Shown here piece after piece: positions 53,838-62,386 of a stretch of DNA of 64,000 bases (the stretch's first letter is position 1; every line of letters starts with the position of its first letter). Below the pieces are notes generated by a model. The model saw nothing but the letters and a program-made list of their open reading frames with translations. It did no database searches and was not told where the DNA came from. The position numbers were made by a program, and so were the translations under genes. Origin of the DNA: Pseudomonas sp. B6002 (GTDB taxonomy: Bacteria > Pseudomonadota > Gammaproteobacteria > Pseudomonadales > Pseudomonadaceae). The stretch lies in assembly GCF_013385985.1 (NCBI RefSeq), contig NZ_JACAOY010000012.1:186001-250000 (forward strand), given 5' to 3'.

Positions 53838-54557
53838 GTGATCACTTTCAACATCGCCCAATGGCGCGCCTGGGCCCCTGGGCTCGAAAGCGCGGACGAC
53901 TGGCATGCCTGGTGCCGGAACCCGGTGTTGCTGCACGACAACCAAGCCTGCCCCGACGTGTCATTCCTGCCGGCCATGCAGCGCCGTCGCCTGAGCCGCC
54001 TGGCCCGCATGGCGTTCAGCGTGGGCTGGCCACTGGCCGACGGCCTGCAGGACCTGCCGCTGGTGTTCATTTCCCGTCACGGCGAAACCCCGCGCACCCT
54101 CGACATCCTCACGGACCTGGCCAACGACCAGCCGCTGTCGCCGACCCAGTTCAGCCTGTCGGTGCACAATGCGGTGATTGGCCTGTGGTCGATCCTGCGC
54201 AACGAAACCAGCGAGATGACCGCCCTCGCCGCCGCAGGCGACGGCCTGGAACACGGCATGCTCGAGGCCGCCGCCCTGCTCAACGACGGCGCCCCGGCCG
54301 TCTTGCTGGTGATCACCGAAGAACAGCCGCCCAAGGCCTATGCCAGCTGGATCCACGACGTGCCGTTCCCCTACGCCCTCGGCCTGCTGCTCACACCGGG
54401 CGACGAGTGGCAGCTGGAACTCGGCACCGGCACTGTCCAACCCACTCAAACCCAGTGGCCCCACGCCCTGAACCTGCTGCGCACCCTGCTCACCGAACAG
54501 GTCGCCTGCCAACATGCCTGGAAGAACCGCGTATGGAACTGGCAACGCAAGCCCTGA
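53838..54557 (+). CDS. Beta-ketoacyl-synthase-like chain-length factor (aryl-polyene type)
   Basis: A 239-residue protein, GTG start at 53838 (MITFNIAQWRAWAPGLESAD). It matches the short ketoacyl-synthase N-terminal-like family (MQRRRLSRLARMAFSVGWPL, FISRHGETPRTLDILTDLAN, FSLSVHNAVIGLWSI, PAVLLVITEEQPP) found in aryl-polyene and xanthomonadin clusters. The Cys-His-His triad of a condensing enzyme is not visible, so it should act as the chain-length factor partner of a ketosynthase encoded to the right of the window. It is the first gene of the operon and overlaps the next by 25 bp. Confidence 0.8.
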   Translation: MITFNIAQWRAWAPGLESADDWHAWCRNPVLLHDNQACPDVSFLPAMQRRRLSRLARMAFSVGWPLADGLQDLPLVFISRHGETPRTLDILTDLANDQPLSPTQFSLSVHNAVIGLWSILRNETSEMTALAAAGDGLEHGMLEAAALLNDGAPAVLLVITEEQPPKAYASWIHDVPFPYALGLLLTPGDEWQLELGTGTVQPTQTQWPHALNLLRTLLTEQVACQHAWKNRVWNWQRKP

Positions 54558-55345
54558 CCGATAAACCCCGGGACGCCTACTACTGGCGCCTGTTCGCCAC
54601 CGCCGCCAGTTTCTTCCTGTTCGGCTTCGGCGGGCTGTGCCTGCGTTTGCTGGTGTTCCCGCTGCTCAGTTGCCTGCCGGGGGACGCTGCAAAACATCGC
54701 CGCCGCGCCCGCCACACGATCAGTTGGCTGTTCTGGCTGTTCATCCGCCTGATGCAGCGCGCCGGCGTGTTGACCTACAGCGTCGAAGGCGCGGAAAACC
54801 TCGGCCGTCCGGGCCAGATGATCATTGCCAACCACCCGTCGCTGATCGATGTGGTGTTCCTGATCGGCCTGGTGCGCCAGGCCAACTGCGTGGTCAAGCA
54901 GAGCCTGTGGCAGAACCCCTTTACCCGCGGCCCCGTGCGCGAAGCCGGTTACATCAGCAACGACGGCAGCGCCGAGATGCTTGACGCCGCCGCCGACGCC
55001 CTGCGTACGGGCCAGACCCTGATCATCTTTCCCGAAGGCACCCGCACCACACCCGGCGCGGCGCCTGCCTTTCATCGTGGCGGCGCCGCCATCGCGCTGC
55101 GGGGTGCGACAATCATCACCCCCGTGGTGATCAAGGTCAGCCCGACCACGCTGACCAAGGCCGAACCCTGGTATCGCATCCCAAAATGCCGCGTGCACTT
55201 CAGTTTGCGGGTGGGTGCCGATATAGAACCACAGGCGTTCGCCGCAATGGGCCCCGCGCCCCAGGCTTCACGCAAGCTCAACGATTACCTGCATCACTAT
55301 TTTATTAAGGAGCTCGCCGAAGATGAGCGACAGACACCGCCTTGA
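54533..55345 (+). CDS. 1-acyl-glycerol-3-phosphate-type acyltransferase
   Basis: A 270-residue LPLAT-family acyltransferase from ATG 54533 (MELATQALTDKPRDAYYWRL); the longer open frame to the left is antisense-like overlap with the previous gene. It has an N-terminal membrane helix (FFLFGFGGLCLRLLVFPLL), the catalytic HX4D in ANHPSLIDVVFLIG and the FPEGTRTTPG motif. In aryl-polyene clusters such acyltransferases are thought to attach the polyene chain to its lipid or glycolipid anchor. It overlaps the ACP gene by 23 bp. Confidence 0.85.
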   Translation: MELATQALTDKPRDAYYWRLFATAASFFLFGFGGLCLRLLVFPLLSCLPGDAAKHRRRARHTISWLFWLFIRLMQRAGVLTYSVEGAENLGRPGQMIIANHPSLIDVVFLIGLVRQANCVVKQSLWQNPFTRGPVREAGYISNDGSAEMLDAAADALRTGQTLIIFPEGTRTTPGAAPAFHRGGAAIALRGATIITPVVIKVSPTTLTKAEPWYRIPKCRVHFSLRVGADIEPQAFAAMGPAPQASRKLNDYLHHYFIKELAEDERQTPP

Positions 55346-55592
55346 GCACGACATAAAGACGCTGATCATCGAGGCCCTGGGCCTGGAAGACATCAGCGCC
55401 GACGACATCGGCAGCGAGCAGACCCTGTTCGGCGAAGGCCTGGGCCTGGATTCGGTAGATGCCCTGGAGTTGGGCCTGGCGATCCAGAAAAAGTACGGCA
55501 TCAAGATCGATGCCGACGCCAAGGACACTCGCAATCACTTCACCAACGTGGCCAGCCTCGCGGCATTCGTCACGGCCAGACAGGCAGCTTGA
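55323..55592 (+). CDS. Acyl carrier protein 1 of the cluster
   Basis: An 89-residue ACP. The phosphopantetheine Ser is in GLGLDSVDALELGLAIQ (about residue 43). AAGGAG lies upstream, inside the end of the acyltransferase gene. It would carry the growing polyene chain or its starter. Together with the next gene it gives the paired ACPs typical of aryl-polyene clusters. Confidence 0.9.
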   Translation: MSDRHRLEHDIKTLIIEALGLEDISADDIGSEQTLFGEGLGLDSVDALELGLAIQKKYGIKIDADAKDTRNHFTNVASLAAFVTARQAA

Positions 55593-55601
55593 GACCGGAC
55601 C

Positions 55602-55856
55602 ATGCAAACTCGTGACGATATTTTCAACACCCTGCGCGATGCCTTGGTGGAACTGTTTGAACTGCCTCCGGAACGCGTCACCCTTGACGCCAACCTGTAC
55701 CAGGACCTGGAAATCGACAGCATTGATGCCGTGGACTTGATCGACCATATCAAGCGCCAGACCGGCAAGAAGATCGCCGCCGAAGAATTCAAGGCCGTGC
55801 GCACCGTGAACGATGTGGTTGAGGCGGTGTACCGTCTGGTCCAGCCTGCCGCATGA
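55602..55856 (+). CDS. Acyl carrier protein 2 of the cluster
   Basis: An 84-residue ACP with modification Ser in LEIDSIDAVDLIDHI (about residue 39). It starts 9 bp after ACP 1 and overlaps the next gene by 4 bp. The helix II charge pattern (DAVDLIDHIKRQTGKK) differs clearly from ACP 1 (DALELGLAIQKKYGIK), so the two probably serve different partner enzymes. Confidence 0.9.
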   Translation: MQTRDDIFNTLRDALVELFELPPERVTLDANLYQDLEIDSIDAVDLIDHIKRQTGKKIAAEEFKAVRTVNDVVEAVYRLVQPAA

Positions 55857-56398
55857 GCCGGCTGATCGGCCTGGGCCTGCTGCTGGCGGGCCTGCTGTAC
55901 CCTTTTGCGGTGTATTACGGCACCGAACACTTCGCGCCGTGGCAATTCGGCCTGCTGCTGGGCAGCCTGTGGCTGTTGCGCGCGATCACCGGCGCACGCC
56001 GCCCCGGCGGCCGCTGGATGGCCGTGGCGATCATCGTGTTCTGCCTGCTGCTGGCCTGGTTCGACAATCCGCACCTGCTGCGCTGGTACCCGAGCCTGGT
56101 CAGCGCGTTCATGTTGTCGCTGTTCGGCTTGAGCCTCAAATACGGCCCGCCGATGGTGGAGCGCCTGGCACGCATGACCGACCCGGTGCTGCCACCCCAT
56201 GCCATCGTGTACACCCGCCAGGTTACGGTGGTGTGGAGTGTGTTCTTTCTGTGTAATGGCCTGCTCGCCGCCGCCCTCACCCTGTGGGCGCCGCTGAGCT
56301 GGTGGACGTTGTACAACGGCCTGATCGCCTACGGGTTGATGGGGCTGTTGTTTGCCGTGGAATGGCTGATACGACAAAGGGTTCGAGGCCGCGTATGA
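55853..56398 (+). CDS. COG4648-type membrane protein of aryl-polyene cluster
   Basis: A 181-residue inner-membrane protein with about five hydrophobic segments (LIGLGLLLAGLLYPFAVYYG; WMAVAIIVFCLLLAWF; LVSAFMLSLFGLSL; VVWSVFFLCNGLLAAAL; GLIAYGLMGLLFAVEWLI). Proteins of this type recur in aryl-polyene clusters (ApeG-like); the function is not established. It is coupled on both sides by ATGA overlaps. Confidence 0.8.
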   Translation: MSRLIGLGLLLAGLLYPFAVYYGTEHFAPWQFGLLLGSLWLLRAITGARRPGGRWMAVAIIVFCLLLAWFDNPHLLRWYPSLVSAFMLSLFGLSLKYGPPMVERLARMTDPVLPPHAIVYTRQVTVVWSVFFLCNGLLAAALTLWAPLSWWTLYNGLIAYGLMGLLFAVEWLIRQRVRGRV

Positions 56399-58065
56399 AT
56401 GGATTGAAACTTGAGCACTTGCTGCTTGAGCCGCTGGAACAGCGTCCGGTCACCACCGAACCTGACATGAATCATGCCCAGCTGTGGGCGCACGCCCTGA
56501 GCCTGGCCGCAGGCCTGCAAGCGCGCGGTATCCAACGCCTGGCCGTGTACCTGGAAGACGCCGGCCAGTTGGCGATTGCCCTGCTCGGCGCCTGGCGGGC
56601 CGGGGTCAGCGTGCTGCTGCCTGCCGACCTGCAACCGCAGACCCGCCAACGCTGGGACGAGGCCGTCGACAGCTGGCTGACCGAAGCCGCCGACCTGGAC
56701 GCGCTATACCAGGCCCCCTTAAGCGCCGCCGCCCTCGACCTCGACACCTGCCAACTGAGCCTGTGCACCTCTGGCTCCAGTGGCGAGCCCAAGCGCATCG
56801 ACAAGACCCTGCGCCAACTGGCCAACGAAGTCGAGGCGCTGGAAGCCCTGTGGGGCCCGGACCTCAAGCGCGCCTGCATCATCGGCAGCGTCGCCACGCA
56901 GCACATCTACGGCTTGCTGTTTCGCGTGTTGTGGCCGCTGTGCGCCGGCCGCACCTTTGTACGCAAGCAACTGGCCTTCCCCGAAGACTTGCAGCGCGCC
57001 AGCCGCGAACACGCGCAGTTCGCCTGGGTTGCCAGCCCCGCCCTGCTCAAGCGCATGGGCGACAACCTCGACTGGCCGGCGCTGAGCCAGGTGTCCCGGG
57101 TGTTTTCGTCGGGCGGCGCCTTGCCCGTCGAGGCCGCTGGCGAGCTTTACGACCGCTTGCAGCAATGGCCGACGGAAATCCTCGGCAGCTCCGAGACCGG
57201 CGGCATCGCCTGGCGCCAGGGTGCACAGCCCTGGCAGCCCTTCGCCGACGTGGTGCTGAGCCAGGATGCCGACGGCGCCCTGCGCATCGCATCGCCTTAT
57301 CTGCCTGCCGGCCATATCGAACAGACCGCCGACGCGGCGCGCATTCATGCCGATGGCCGTTTCGAGCTGCTCGGGCGCCTGGACCGCATCGTCAAGCTGG
57401 AAGAAAAACGCATCTCCCTGCCCATGCTGGAGCAGGCGTTGATGGCCCACCCGTGGGTCGCCGACACCCGCTTGGGTGTGGTCCAGGAAAACCGCGCATC
57501 CCTCGGCGCACTGGTGGTGCTCAGCGCCGATGGCCTGCACGCCTTGCGCAATCAGGGCCGTCGCGCCCTGACTCAAACCCTGCGCCAGCACTTGAGCCAG
57601 CATTGCGAGGCGCTGGCCTTGCCCCGTCGCTGGCGTCTGCTGCGCCAGTTACCCCTGAACAGCCAAGGCAAATTGCCCCAGGCGCAGGTCGAGGCGCTGT
57701 TGCTGGCGCCACGCCCGAAAGCCCCGGAAGTGCTGGAACAGGTGGAAACCGATGGCGAATGGACCTTGCAACTGAGCGTTCCGCCGGACCTGGCCTATTT
57801 CAGCGGGCACTTCCCGGTCACCCCGGTGTTGCCGGGCGTGGTGCAGGTGGAATGGGCGTTCAATCTGGGCCAGCAATTGCTCGGTCTGCCGCCGACCTTT
57901 GCCGGGATGGAAGTGCTCAAGTTCCAGCAACTGGTGCGCCCGGGCGATGTGATCGAACTGCACCTGCGCTTCGACCCGGAACGCGGCAAGTTGTACTTCG
58001 CCTATCGCAATGGCATTGCGGCCTGCTCCAGCGGGCGCATCGTGCTGGAGATGCCAAGTGAATAG
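56395..58065 (+). CDS. Acyl/aryl-CoA (ACP) ligase fused to FabZ-like dehydratase
   Basis: A 556-residue fusion starting at ATG 56395 ([18 protein letters not shown]). Residues about 1-445 are an ANL adenylating domain with the P-loop [31 protein letters not shown] and [17 protein letters not shown]. Residues about 455-556 are a hotdog dehydratase with [20 protein letters not shown] (active His). E. coli has the ligase and dehydratase as separate genes in its aryl-polyene cluster. The ligase could activate the aromatic starter acid onto an ACP; the dehydratase would form the double bonds. The ANL Lys near residue 435 (QGKLPQ) is present. Confidence 0.88.
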   Translation: MNGLKLEHLLLEPLEQRPVTTEPDMNHAQLWAHALSLAAGLQARGIQRLAVYLEDAGQLAIALLGAWRAGVSVLLPADLQPQTRQRWDEAVDSWLTEAADLDALYQAPLSAAALDLDTCQLSLCTSGSSGEPKRIDKTLRQLANEVEALEALWGPDLKRACIIGSVATQHIYGLLFRVLWPLCAGRTFVRKQLAFPEDLQRASREHAQFAWVASPALLKRMGDNLDWPALSQVSRVFSSGGALPVEAAGELYDRLQQWPTEILGSSETGGIAWRQGAQPWQPFADVVLSQDADGALRIASPYLPAGHIEQTADAARIHADGRFELLGRLDRIVKLEEKRISLPMLEQALMAHPWVADTRLGVVQENRASLGALVVLSADGLHALRNQGRRALTQTLRQHLSQHCEALALPRRWRLLRQLPLNSQGKLPQAQVEALLLAPRPKAPEVLEQVETDGEWTLQLSVPPDLAYFSGHFPVTPVLPGVVQVEWAFNLGQQLLGLPPTFAGMEVLKFQQLVRPGDVIELHLRFDPERGKLYFAYRNGIAACSSGRIVLEMPSE

Positions 58066-58819
58066 GCCTCTGTGGCGAGCGGGCTTGCATAATCCCTGCG
58101 CCCTGATCCCGGTCTACAACCACGAAGCCGCCGTGCCGGCCGTGGTCCACAGCCTGTTGGACAGCGGCCTGCCATGCCTGCTGGTAGACGACGGCAGCAG
58201 CCCGGCCTGCGCGGCGGTCTTGGCACAACTTGCAAGCCTGGATAACGTCACCCTGCTGACCCTGCCCAGCAACCAGGGCAAAGGCGGCGCCGTCATGGCC
58301 GGGTTCCGCGAAGCCGCGCGCCTGGGCTACAGCCACGCCTTGCAAGTGGACGCCGACGGCCAGCACGATCTGCGCGAAGTCGAGACTTTCCTCGACACCT
58401 CGCGCCGTCACCCCGACGCCATTATCTGCGGCTACCCCGAATACGACGACAGCGTGCCCAAGGGCCGCCTGTATGCGCGCTACCTGACCCACGTGTGGGT
58501 GTGGATCAACACACTGTCGCTGCAGATCCGCGATTCGATGTGCGGCTTTCGCGTGTACCCGCTGGCACCGATGCTGGCGTTGATGGACTCGGCGTACATC
58601 GGCACGCGCATGGATTTTGACTCGGACATCCTGGTGCGCCTGGCCTGGCGCAATCAGCCGATGCGCTGGCTGCCGACCCGGGTGCATTACCCCGCCGACG
58701 GTTTGTCGCACTTTCGCTTGTTCCGCGACAACGTGCGCATCTCGGCCATGCACACCCGGCTGTTCTTCGGCATGCTGGTGCGTGCGCCGATGATCCTGTG
58801 GCGACGGTGGCAAGCATGA
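58058..58819 (+). CDS. Family 2 glycosyltransferase of the aryl-polyene cluster
   Basis: A 253-residue GT2 enzyme (NPCALIPVYNHEAAVPAVV; LVDDGSSPACAAV; GKGGAVMAGFREAARLGYSH; VDADGQHD as the DXD site). The chosen start is GTG 58058, with GGAG upstream in the previous gene. The first ~10 residues (NRPLWRAGL) are encoded by a half REP element, so the original start may have been different. It probably adds a sugar to the polyene or its carrier lipid. It overlaps the next gene by ATGA. Confidence 0.85.
   Translation: MNRPLWRAGLHNPCALIPVYNHEAAVPAVVHSLLDSGLPCLLVDDGSSPACAAVLAQLASLDNVTLLTLPSNQGKGGAVMAGFREAARLGYSHALQVDADGQHDLREVETFLDTSRRHPDAIICGYPEYDDSVPKGRLYARYLTHVWVWINTLSLQIRDSMCGFRVYPLAPMLALMDSAYIGTRMDFDSDILVRLAWRNQPMRWLPTRVHYPADGLSHFRLFRDNVRISAMHTRLFFGMLVRAPMILWRRWQA
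58071..58088 (+). repeat. Half REP element inside a coding start
   Basis: TGTGGCGAGCGGGCTTGC (58071-58088) has the head sequence of a common Pseudomonas REP variant, without the second half of the stem. It lies in frame in codons 5-10 of the glycosyltransferase gene. Confidence 0.6.
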
Positions 58820-59751
58820 GCGATAGCACCAAGCACTGGGCTGACCGCGAGGAGCGCGGCAGTTTCCTGTTGATGAAACTCACCGCCTTCGCCGCCAAAG
58901 TGCTTGGCCGGCGCCTGCTGAGCCCGGTGCTCTACGGCATCGTGCTGTACTTCTTCGTGTTCGGTCGCACCGCACGCCAGAGCGCCTGGCAGTACCAGCA
59001 GCGCCTGGCCGACTGGAGCGGGCAAGACGCGCTGCACCCCACCCACACAAGCGTCTTTGGCCAGTTCATGGCCTTCGCCGATTCCTTGCTCGACAAACTC
59101 GACGTGTGGAACGGCAAGCTGCGCATCGAACAGATCGAAATCAACGACCCGGCGCAATTGCGCAACCAACTGCGCGGTGAACGCGGGCAGATGTTGGTGG
59201 GCGCCCACCTGGGCAACCTCGAAGTGTGTCGCGCCCTCGCAGAGCTTGGCGAGCAGGTCACCATGAACGTGCTGGTGCACACCAAGCACGCCGAACAATT
59301 CAACCGTTTGCTGGGCGAAGCCGGGGCCACGCATTTGCGCCTGATCCAGGTCAGCGAGCTGGACCCGGCCACCATGCTGCTGCTCAGCCAGCGCCTGGAC
59401 GAAGGCGAATGGCTGGCCATTGCGGGCGATCGAGTGCCCCTGCATGGCGGGCGCACGGTCCGCGTGGATTTCCTCGGTCACAGCGCCGCCTTCCCACAAG
59501 GCCCGTGGTTGCTGGCCGGGTTGCTCAAATGCCCGGTGAACCTGCTGATGTGCCTCAAGCACAACAACCGCTATCGCCTGACCATCGAGCCGTTCGCCGA
59601 ATTGATCGAATGGAAGCGCACCACCCGCGAGCAGGTCATCGCCCAGTGGACCGAGCGCTACGCCGCCCGCCTGGGCCAGTTTTGCCTGGAAGCGCCCCAA
59701 CAATGGTTCAACTTTTACCCTTTCTGGAAGACCGATGACGACGCATCTTGA
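58816..59751 (+). CDS. Lipid A acyltransferase-like (HtrB/LpxL family) protein
   Basis: A 311-residue protein from ATG 58816 (MSDSTKHWADREERGSFLLM), overlapping the glycosyltransferase stop. It has an N-terminal hydrophobic segment (LSPVLYGIVLYFFVFG) and the HX4E catalytic motif in GAHLGNLEVCRAL. LWLAIAGDRVPL-type and FPQGPWLLAGLL motifs follow. The family transfers acyl chains to lipids at the inner membrane. In this operon it may acylate the glycolipid that carries the polyene, which is an inference from context. It overlaps the ammonia-lyase gene by 17 bp. Confidence 0.85.
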   Translation: MSDSTKHWADREERGSFLLMKLTAFAAKVLGRRLLSPVLYGIVLYFFVFGRTARQSAWQYQQRLADWSGQDALHPTHTSVFGQFMAFADSLLDKLDVWNGKLRIEQIEINDPAQLRNQLRGERGQMLVGAHLGNLEVCRALAELGEQVTMNVLVHTKHAEQFNRLLGEAGATHLRLIQVSELDPATMLLLSQRLDEGEWLAIAGDRVPLHGGRTVRVDFLGHSAAFPQGPWLLAGLLKCPVNLLMCLKHNNRYRLTIEPFAELIEWKRTTREQVIAQWTERYAARLGQFCLEAPQQWFNFYPFWKTDDDAS

Positions 59752-61276
59752 GCCGGTAACCTTTGGCGAACGCCCCCTGCGCATTGAAGACGTGCTGGCC
59801 CTGGCCAACCGTCAGGCGCCTACCCGATTGCAGGGCGACGCGGCGTATCGCCAGCGCATCGCCAAGGGTGCGCAGTTCCTCGACTCGCTGCTGGACAAGG
59901 AAGGCGTGATCTACGGCGTGACCACCGGCTACGGCGACTCCTGCGTGGTGGCCGTGCCGTTGCAGCACGTCGAAGCGCTGCCGCGTCACCTGTACACCTT
60001 CCACGGTTGCGGCCTGGGCAAGTTGCTCGACGCCCAAGCCACCCGTGCGGTGCTGGCGGCGCGGTTGCAGTCACTGTGCCATGGCGTGTCCGGGGTGCGC
60101 GTGGAGTTGCTGGAGCGTCTGCATGCGTTCCTCGAACACGACGTGCTGCCGCTGATCCCGGAAGAGGGCTCGGTGGGCGCCAGCGGTGACCTGACACCAC
60201 TGTCCTACGTGGCTGCGACCTTGTCCGGCGAACGCGAAGTGATGTTCCGTGGCGAACGCCGTCAGGCGGCCGACGTGCACCGCGAACTGGGTTGGGACCC
60301 GCTGGTGTTGCGCCCCAAGGAAGCCCTGGCCTTGATGAACGGCACCGCCGTGATGACTGGCCTGGCCTGCCTGGCCTTCGCCCGCGCCGACTACCTGCTG
60401 CAACTAGCCACGCGCATCACCGCGCTGAACGTGGTGGCGCTGCAAGGCAACCCGGAACACTTTGACGAGCGCCTGTTCGCCGCCAAGCCGCACCCTGGGC
60501 AGATGCAAGTGGCTGCCTGGCTGCGCAAGGACCTGGCCATCGACGCGCCGACCGCGCCACTGCATCGCCTGCAAGACCGCTACTCGCTGCGCTGCGCACC
60601 GCACGTGCTGGGTGTGTTGGCCGACAGCCTGGGCTGGCTGCGTTCGTTCATCGAAACCGAACTGAACAGCGCCAACGACAACCCGATCATCGATGCCGAA
60701 GAAGAGCGCGTGCTGCACGGCGGTCACTTCTACGGAGGCCACATCGCCTTCGCCATGGACAGCCTCAAGACCCTGGTGGCCAACGTGGCCGACCTGCTCG
60801 ACCGCCAGCTCGCGCTGCTGGTGGACGTGCGTTATAACCACGGCCTGCCGAGCAACCTGTCCGGCGCGCCAGCCGACCGCGCGATGATCAACCACGGCTT
60901 CAAAGCCGTGCAGATCGGCACCAGCGCCTGGACCGCCGAAGCCCTGAAAAACACCATGCCGGCCAGCGTGTTCTCGCGCTCCACCGAATGCCATAACCAG
61001 GACAAAGTGAGCATGGGCACCATCGCCGCCCGCGATGCGATCCGTGTGCTGGAGCTGACCGAACAGGTTGCCGCCGCTACCTTGCTCGCCGCCAACCAAG
61101 GGGTGTGGCTGCGCGCCCAGGCCGAAGACGCCCGCCCATTGCCACCGGCCCTGGCCGCCATGCATGAAGAACTCGCCAAAGACTTCCCGCCGGTGATCGA
61201 AGACCGCGCCCTGGAAGGCGAACTGCGCCTGTGCCTGCAACGCATCGCCGAGCAACATTGGAGGCTGCATGCGTAG
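59735..61276 (+). CDS. Aromatic amino acid ammonia-lyase (HutH/TAL family)
   Basis: A 513-residue MIO lyase. The MIO triad is A149-S150-G151 in EEGSVGASGDLTPLSY. The catalytic Tyr region is VIYGVTTGYGDS, and NSANDNPIID and FSRSTECHNQDKVSMGT are further conserved active-site segments. The selectivity pair is F89-H90 (YTFHGCGLG). Tyrosine lyase from Rhodobacter has His-Leu and histidine lyases Ser-His at this spot. A plain histidine role is unlikely in this operon without hut genes. It probably releases cinnamate or p-coumarate as the aromatic starter of the polyene; which one is not decided. Confidence 0.85.
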   Translation: MTTHLEPVTFGERPLRIEDVLALANRQAPTRLQGDAAYRQRIAKGAQFLDSLLDKEGVIYGVTTGYGDSCVVAVPLQHVEALPRHLYTFHGCGLGKLLDAQATRAVLAARLQSLCHGVSGVRVELLERLHAFLEHDVLPLIPEEGSVGASGDLTPLSYVAATLSGEREVMFRGERRQAADVHRELGWDPLVLRPKEALALMNGTAVMTGLACLAFARADYLLQLATRITALNVVALQGNPEHFDERLFAAKPHPGQMQVAAWLRKDLAIDAPTAPLHRLQDRYSLRCAPHVLGVLADSLGWLRSFIETELNSANDNPIIDAEEERVLHGGHFYGGHIAFAMDSLKTLVANVADLLDRQLALLVDVRYNHGLPSNLSGAPADRAMINHGFKAVQIGTSAWTAEALKNTMPASVFSRSTECHNQDKVSMGTIAARDAIRVLELTEQVAAATLLAANQGVWLRAQAEDARPLPPALAAMHEELAKDFPPVIEDRALEGELRLCLQRIAEQHWRLHA

Positions 61277-61694
61277 CCAGGGCGTGCTGCACTGCGACAC
61301 TGAAATCCTCGTGCCGTTTTTTGACGTCGATACCATGAACGTGGTCTGGCACGGGCACTACGTAAAGTACCTGGAAGTGGCGCGCTGCGCGTTGCTGGAC
61401 AAGATCGGCCATAACTACACGGCTATGCTGGAATCCGGCTACGCGTGGCCGGTGATCGACATGCAGCTGCGCTACGTGCGCGGCGCCGTGTTCGGCCAGA
61501 CGATCAACGTACGCGCCAGCCTGGTGGAATGGGAGAACCGCTTGAAGGTCAATTACCTGATCACCGACCTGGCCAGCGGCGAGCGTTTGACCCGTGCAAC
61601 CACGGTGCAGGTGGCGGTGGAAATCGCCAACCGTGAAATGCAGCTGGCCTCCCCCAAGATATTTACAGACGCCGTCGAGAGAGCCCTGAAATGA
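61269..61694 (+). CDS. Hotdog thioesterase (YbgC/4HBT family)
   Basis: A 141-residue 4HBT-type thioesterase. The N-terminal active-site block is VPFFDVDTMNVVWHGHYVKY with the catalytic Asp and the HGxY turn. GGAGG precedes ATG 61269, within the end of the lyase gene. It could release the finished aryl-polyene acid or edit stalled ACPs. It ends in an ATGA overlap with the lolA-like gene. Confidence 0.88.
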   Translation: MRSQGVLHCDTEILVPFFDVDTMNVVWHGHYVKYLEVARCALLDKIGHNYTAMLESGYAWPVIDMQLRYVRGAVFGQTINVRASLVEWENRLKVNYLITDLASGERLTRATTVQVAVEIANREMQLASPKIFTDAVERALK

Positions 61695-62386
61695 GATCCC
61701 CTGTGGGAGCGGGCTTGCCCGCGAAGGTCGTTAACGATAACGCAATCCGCCTGATACTCCGCGGCGTCCTCGGGTTCATCGCGGGCAAGCCCGCTCCCAC
61801 AGGGATAGCGCTCATCTTGTTGTTGAGCATTCCAGGCCTGGCTCATGCTTTCGACTTGCAACAGCTCAGCGATCAACTCGCCAAACCCTCCGTGATCCAC
61901 GGCGCCTTCACCCAGGAAAAGCACCTGCGTGCCCTGCCCCAGCCGCTGGTCAGCAAAGGCACCTTCGTGCTGGCCAAGGACCACGGCCTGCTCTGGCTGC
62001 TCAAGACCCCGCTGCAACAGGACTACCGCATCAGCGCCCAAGGCATTGCCCGCCGTGACGCCAATGGCTGGCAATTGCTGCCAAACAAGAGCGCCGGCGC
62101 CGAGCAGAACCGCCTGTTCCTCGCCGTGCTCCAGGGTGACAGCAGTGGCTTGCAGCGCGACTTCGAATTGCAGCTGCAAGGCGAAGCCAACGGGTGGAAA
62201 CTCACGCTGATCCCGCGCTCGCTGCTGTTAAAACAGGTCTTCACACAGATCAATATCGACGGTGGCGAGCTGGTGCAGAAGATCGAGCTGCTGGAAACCC
62301 AAGGCGACAGCACCGTGCTGCGCATGCAGGACAGCCGTGCCGACCAACCTCTGAGCGATGCGGAGCAACACGACTTTGCCCAGTGA
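61691..62386 (+). CDS. LolA-like outer-membrane lipoprotein carrier of the cluster
   Basis: A 231-residue periplasmic carrier. The mature LolA-like part starts after the signal core IALILLLSIPGLAHA (about residue 53): LAKPSVIHGAFTQEKHLRAL, GLLWLLKTPLQQDYRIS, SGLQRDFELQLQGEANGWKL. LolA-like proteins in aryl-polyene clusters probably shuttle the lipid through the periplasm. The ATG overlaps the thioesterase stop. The first ~38 residues are encoded by a complete REP doublet inserted in frame, which pushes the signal peptide core far from the start. It overlaps the exporter gene by 29 bp. Confidence 0.85.
   Translation: MRSPVGAGLPAKVVNDNAIRLILRGVLGFIAGKPAPTGIALILLLSIPGLAHAFDLQQLSDQLAKPSVIHGAFTQEKHLRALPQPLVSKGTFVLAKDHGLLWLLKTPLQQDYRISAQGIARRDANGWQLLPNKSAGAEQNRLFLAVLQGDSSGLQRDFELQLQGEANGWKLTLIPRSLLLKQVFTQINIDGGELVQKIELLETQGDSTVLRMQDSRADQPLSDAEQHDFAQ
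61702..61801. repeat. REP doublet (REPIN) inserted within the lolA-like coding region
   Basis: Left arm TGTGGGAGCGGGCTTGCCCG (61702-61721) and inverted right arm CGGGCAAGCCCGCTCCCACA (61782-61801), with a GC-rich spacer. The element is read as GAGLPAKV...FIAGKPAPTG, the usual translation of REP arms. It starts 11 bp after the ATG and stays in frame. Confidence 0.9.

Noticed and set aside
53861-54532. N-terminal extension of the first acyltransferase to 494 residues
   Set aside because: The extension is Arg/Pro/Gly-rich and overlaps the chain-length factor in another frame. ATG 54533 gives a normal-length enzyme.
59735-61276. Histidine ammonia-lyase HutH of histidine degradation
   Set aside because: No hutU, hutI or hutG is nearby, the gene is embedded in a lipid/polyene operon, and the selectivity pair is F-H rather than S-H.
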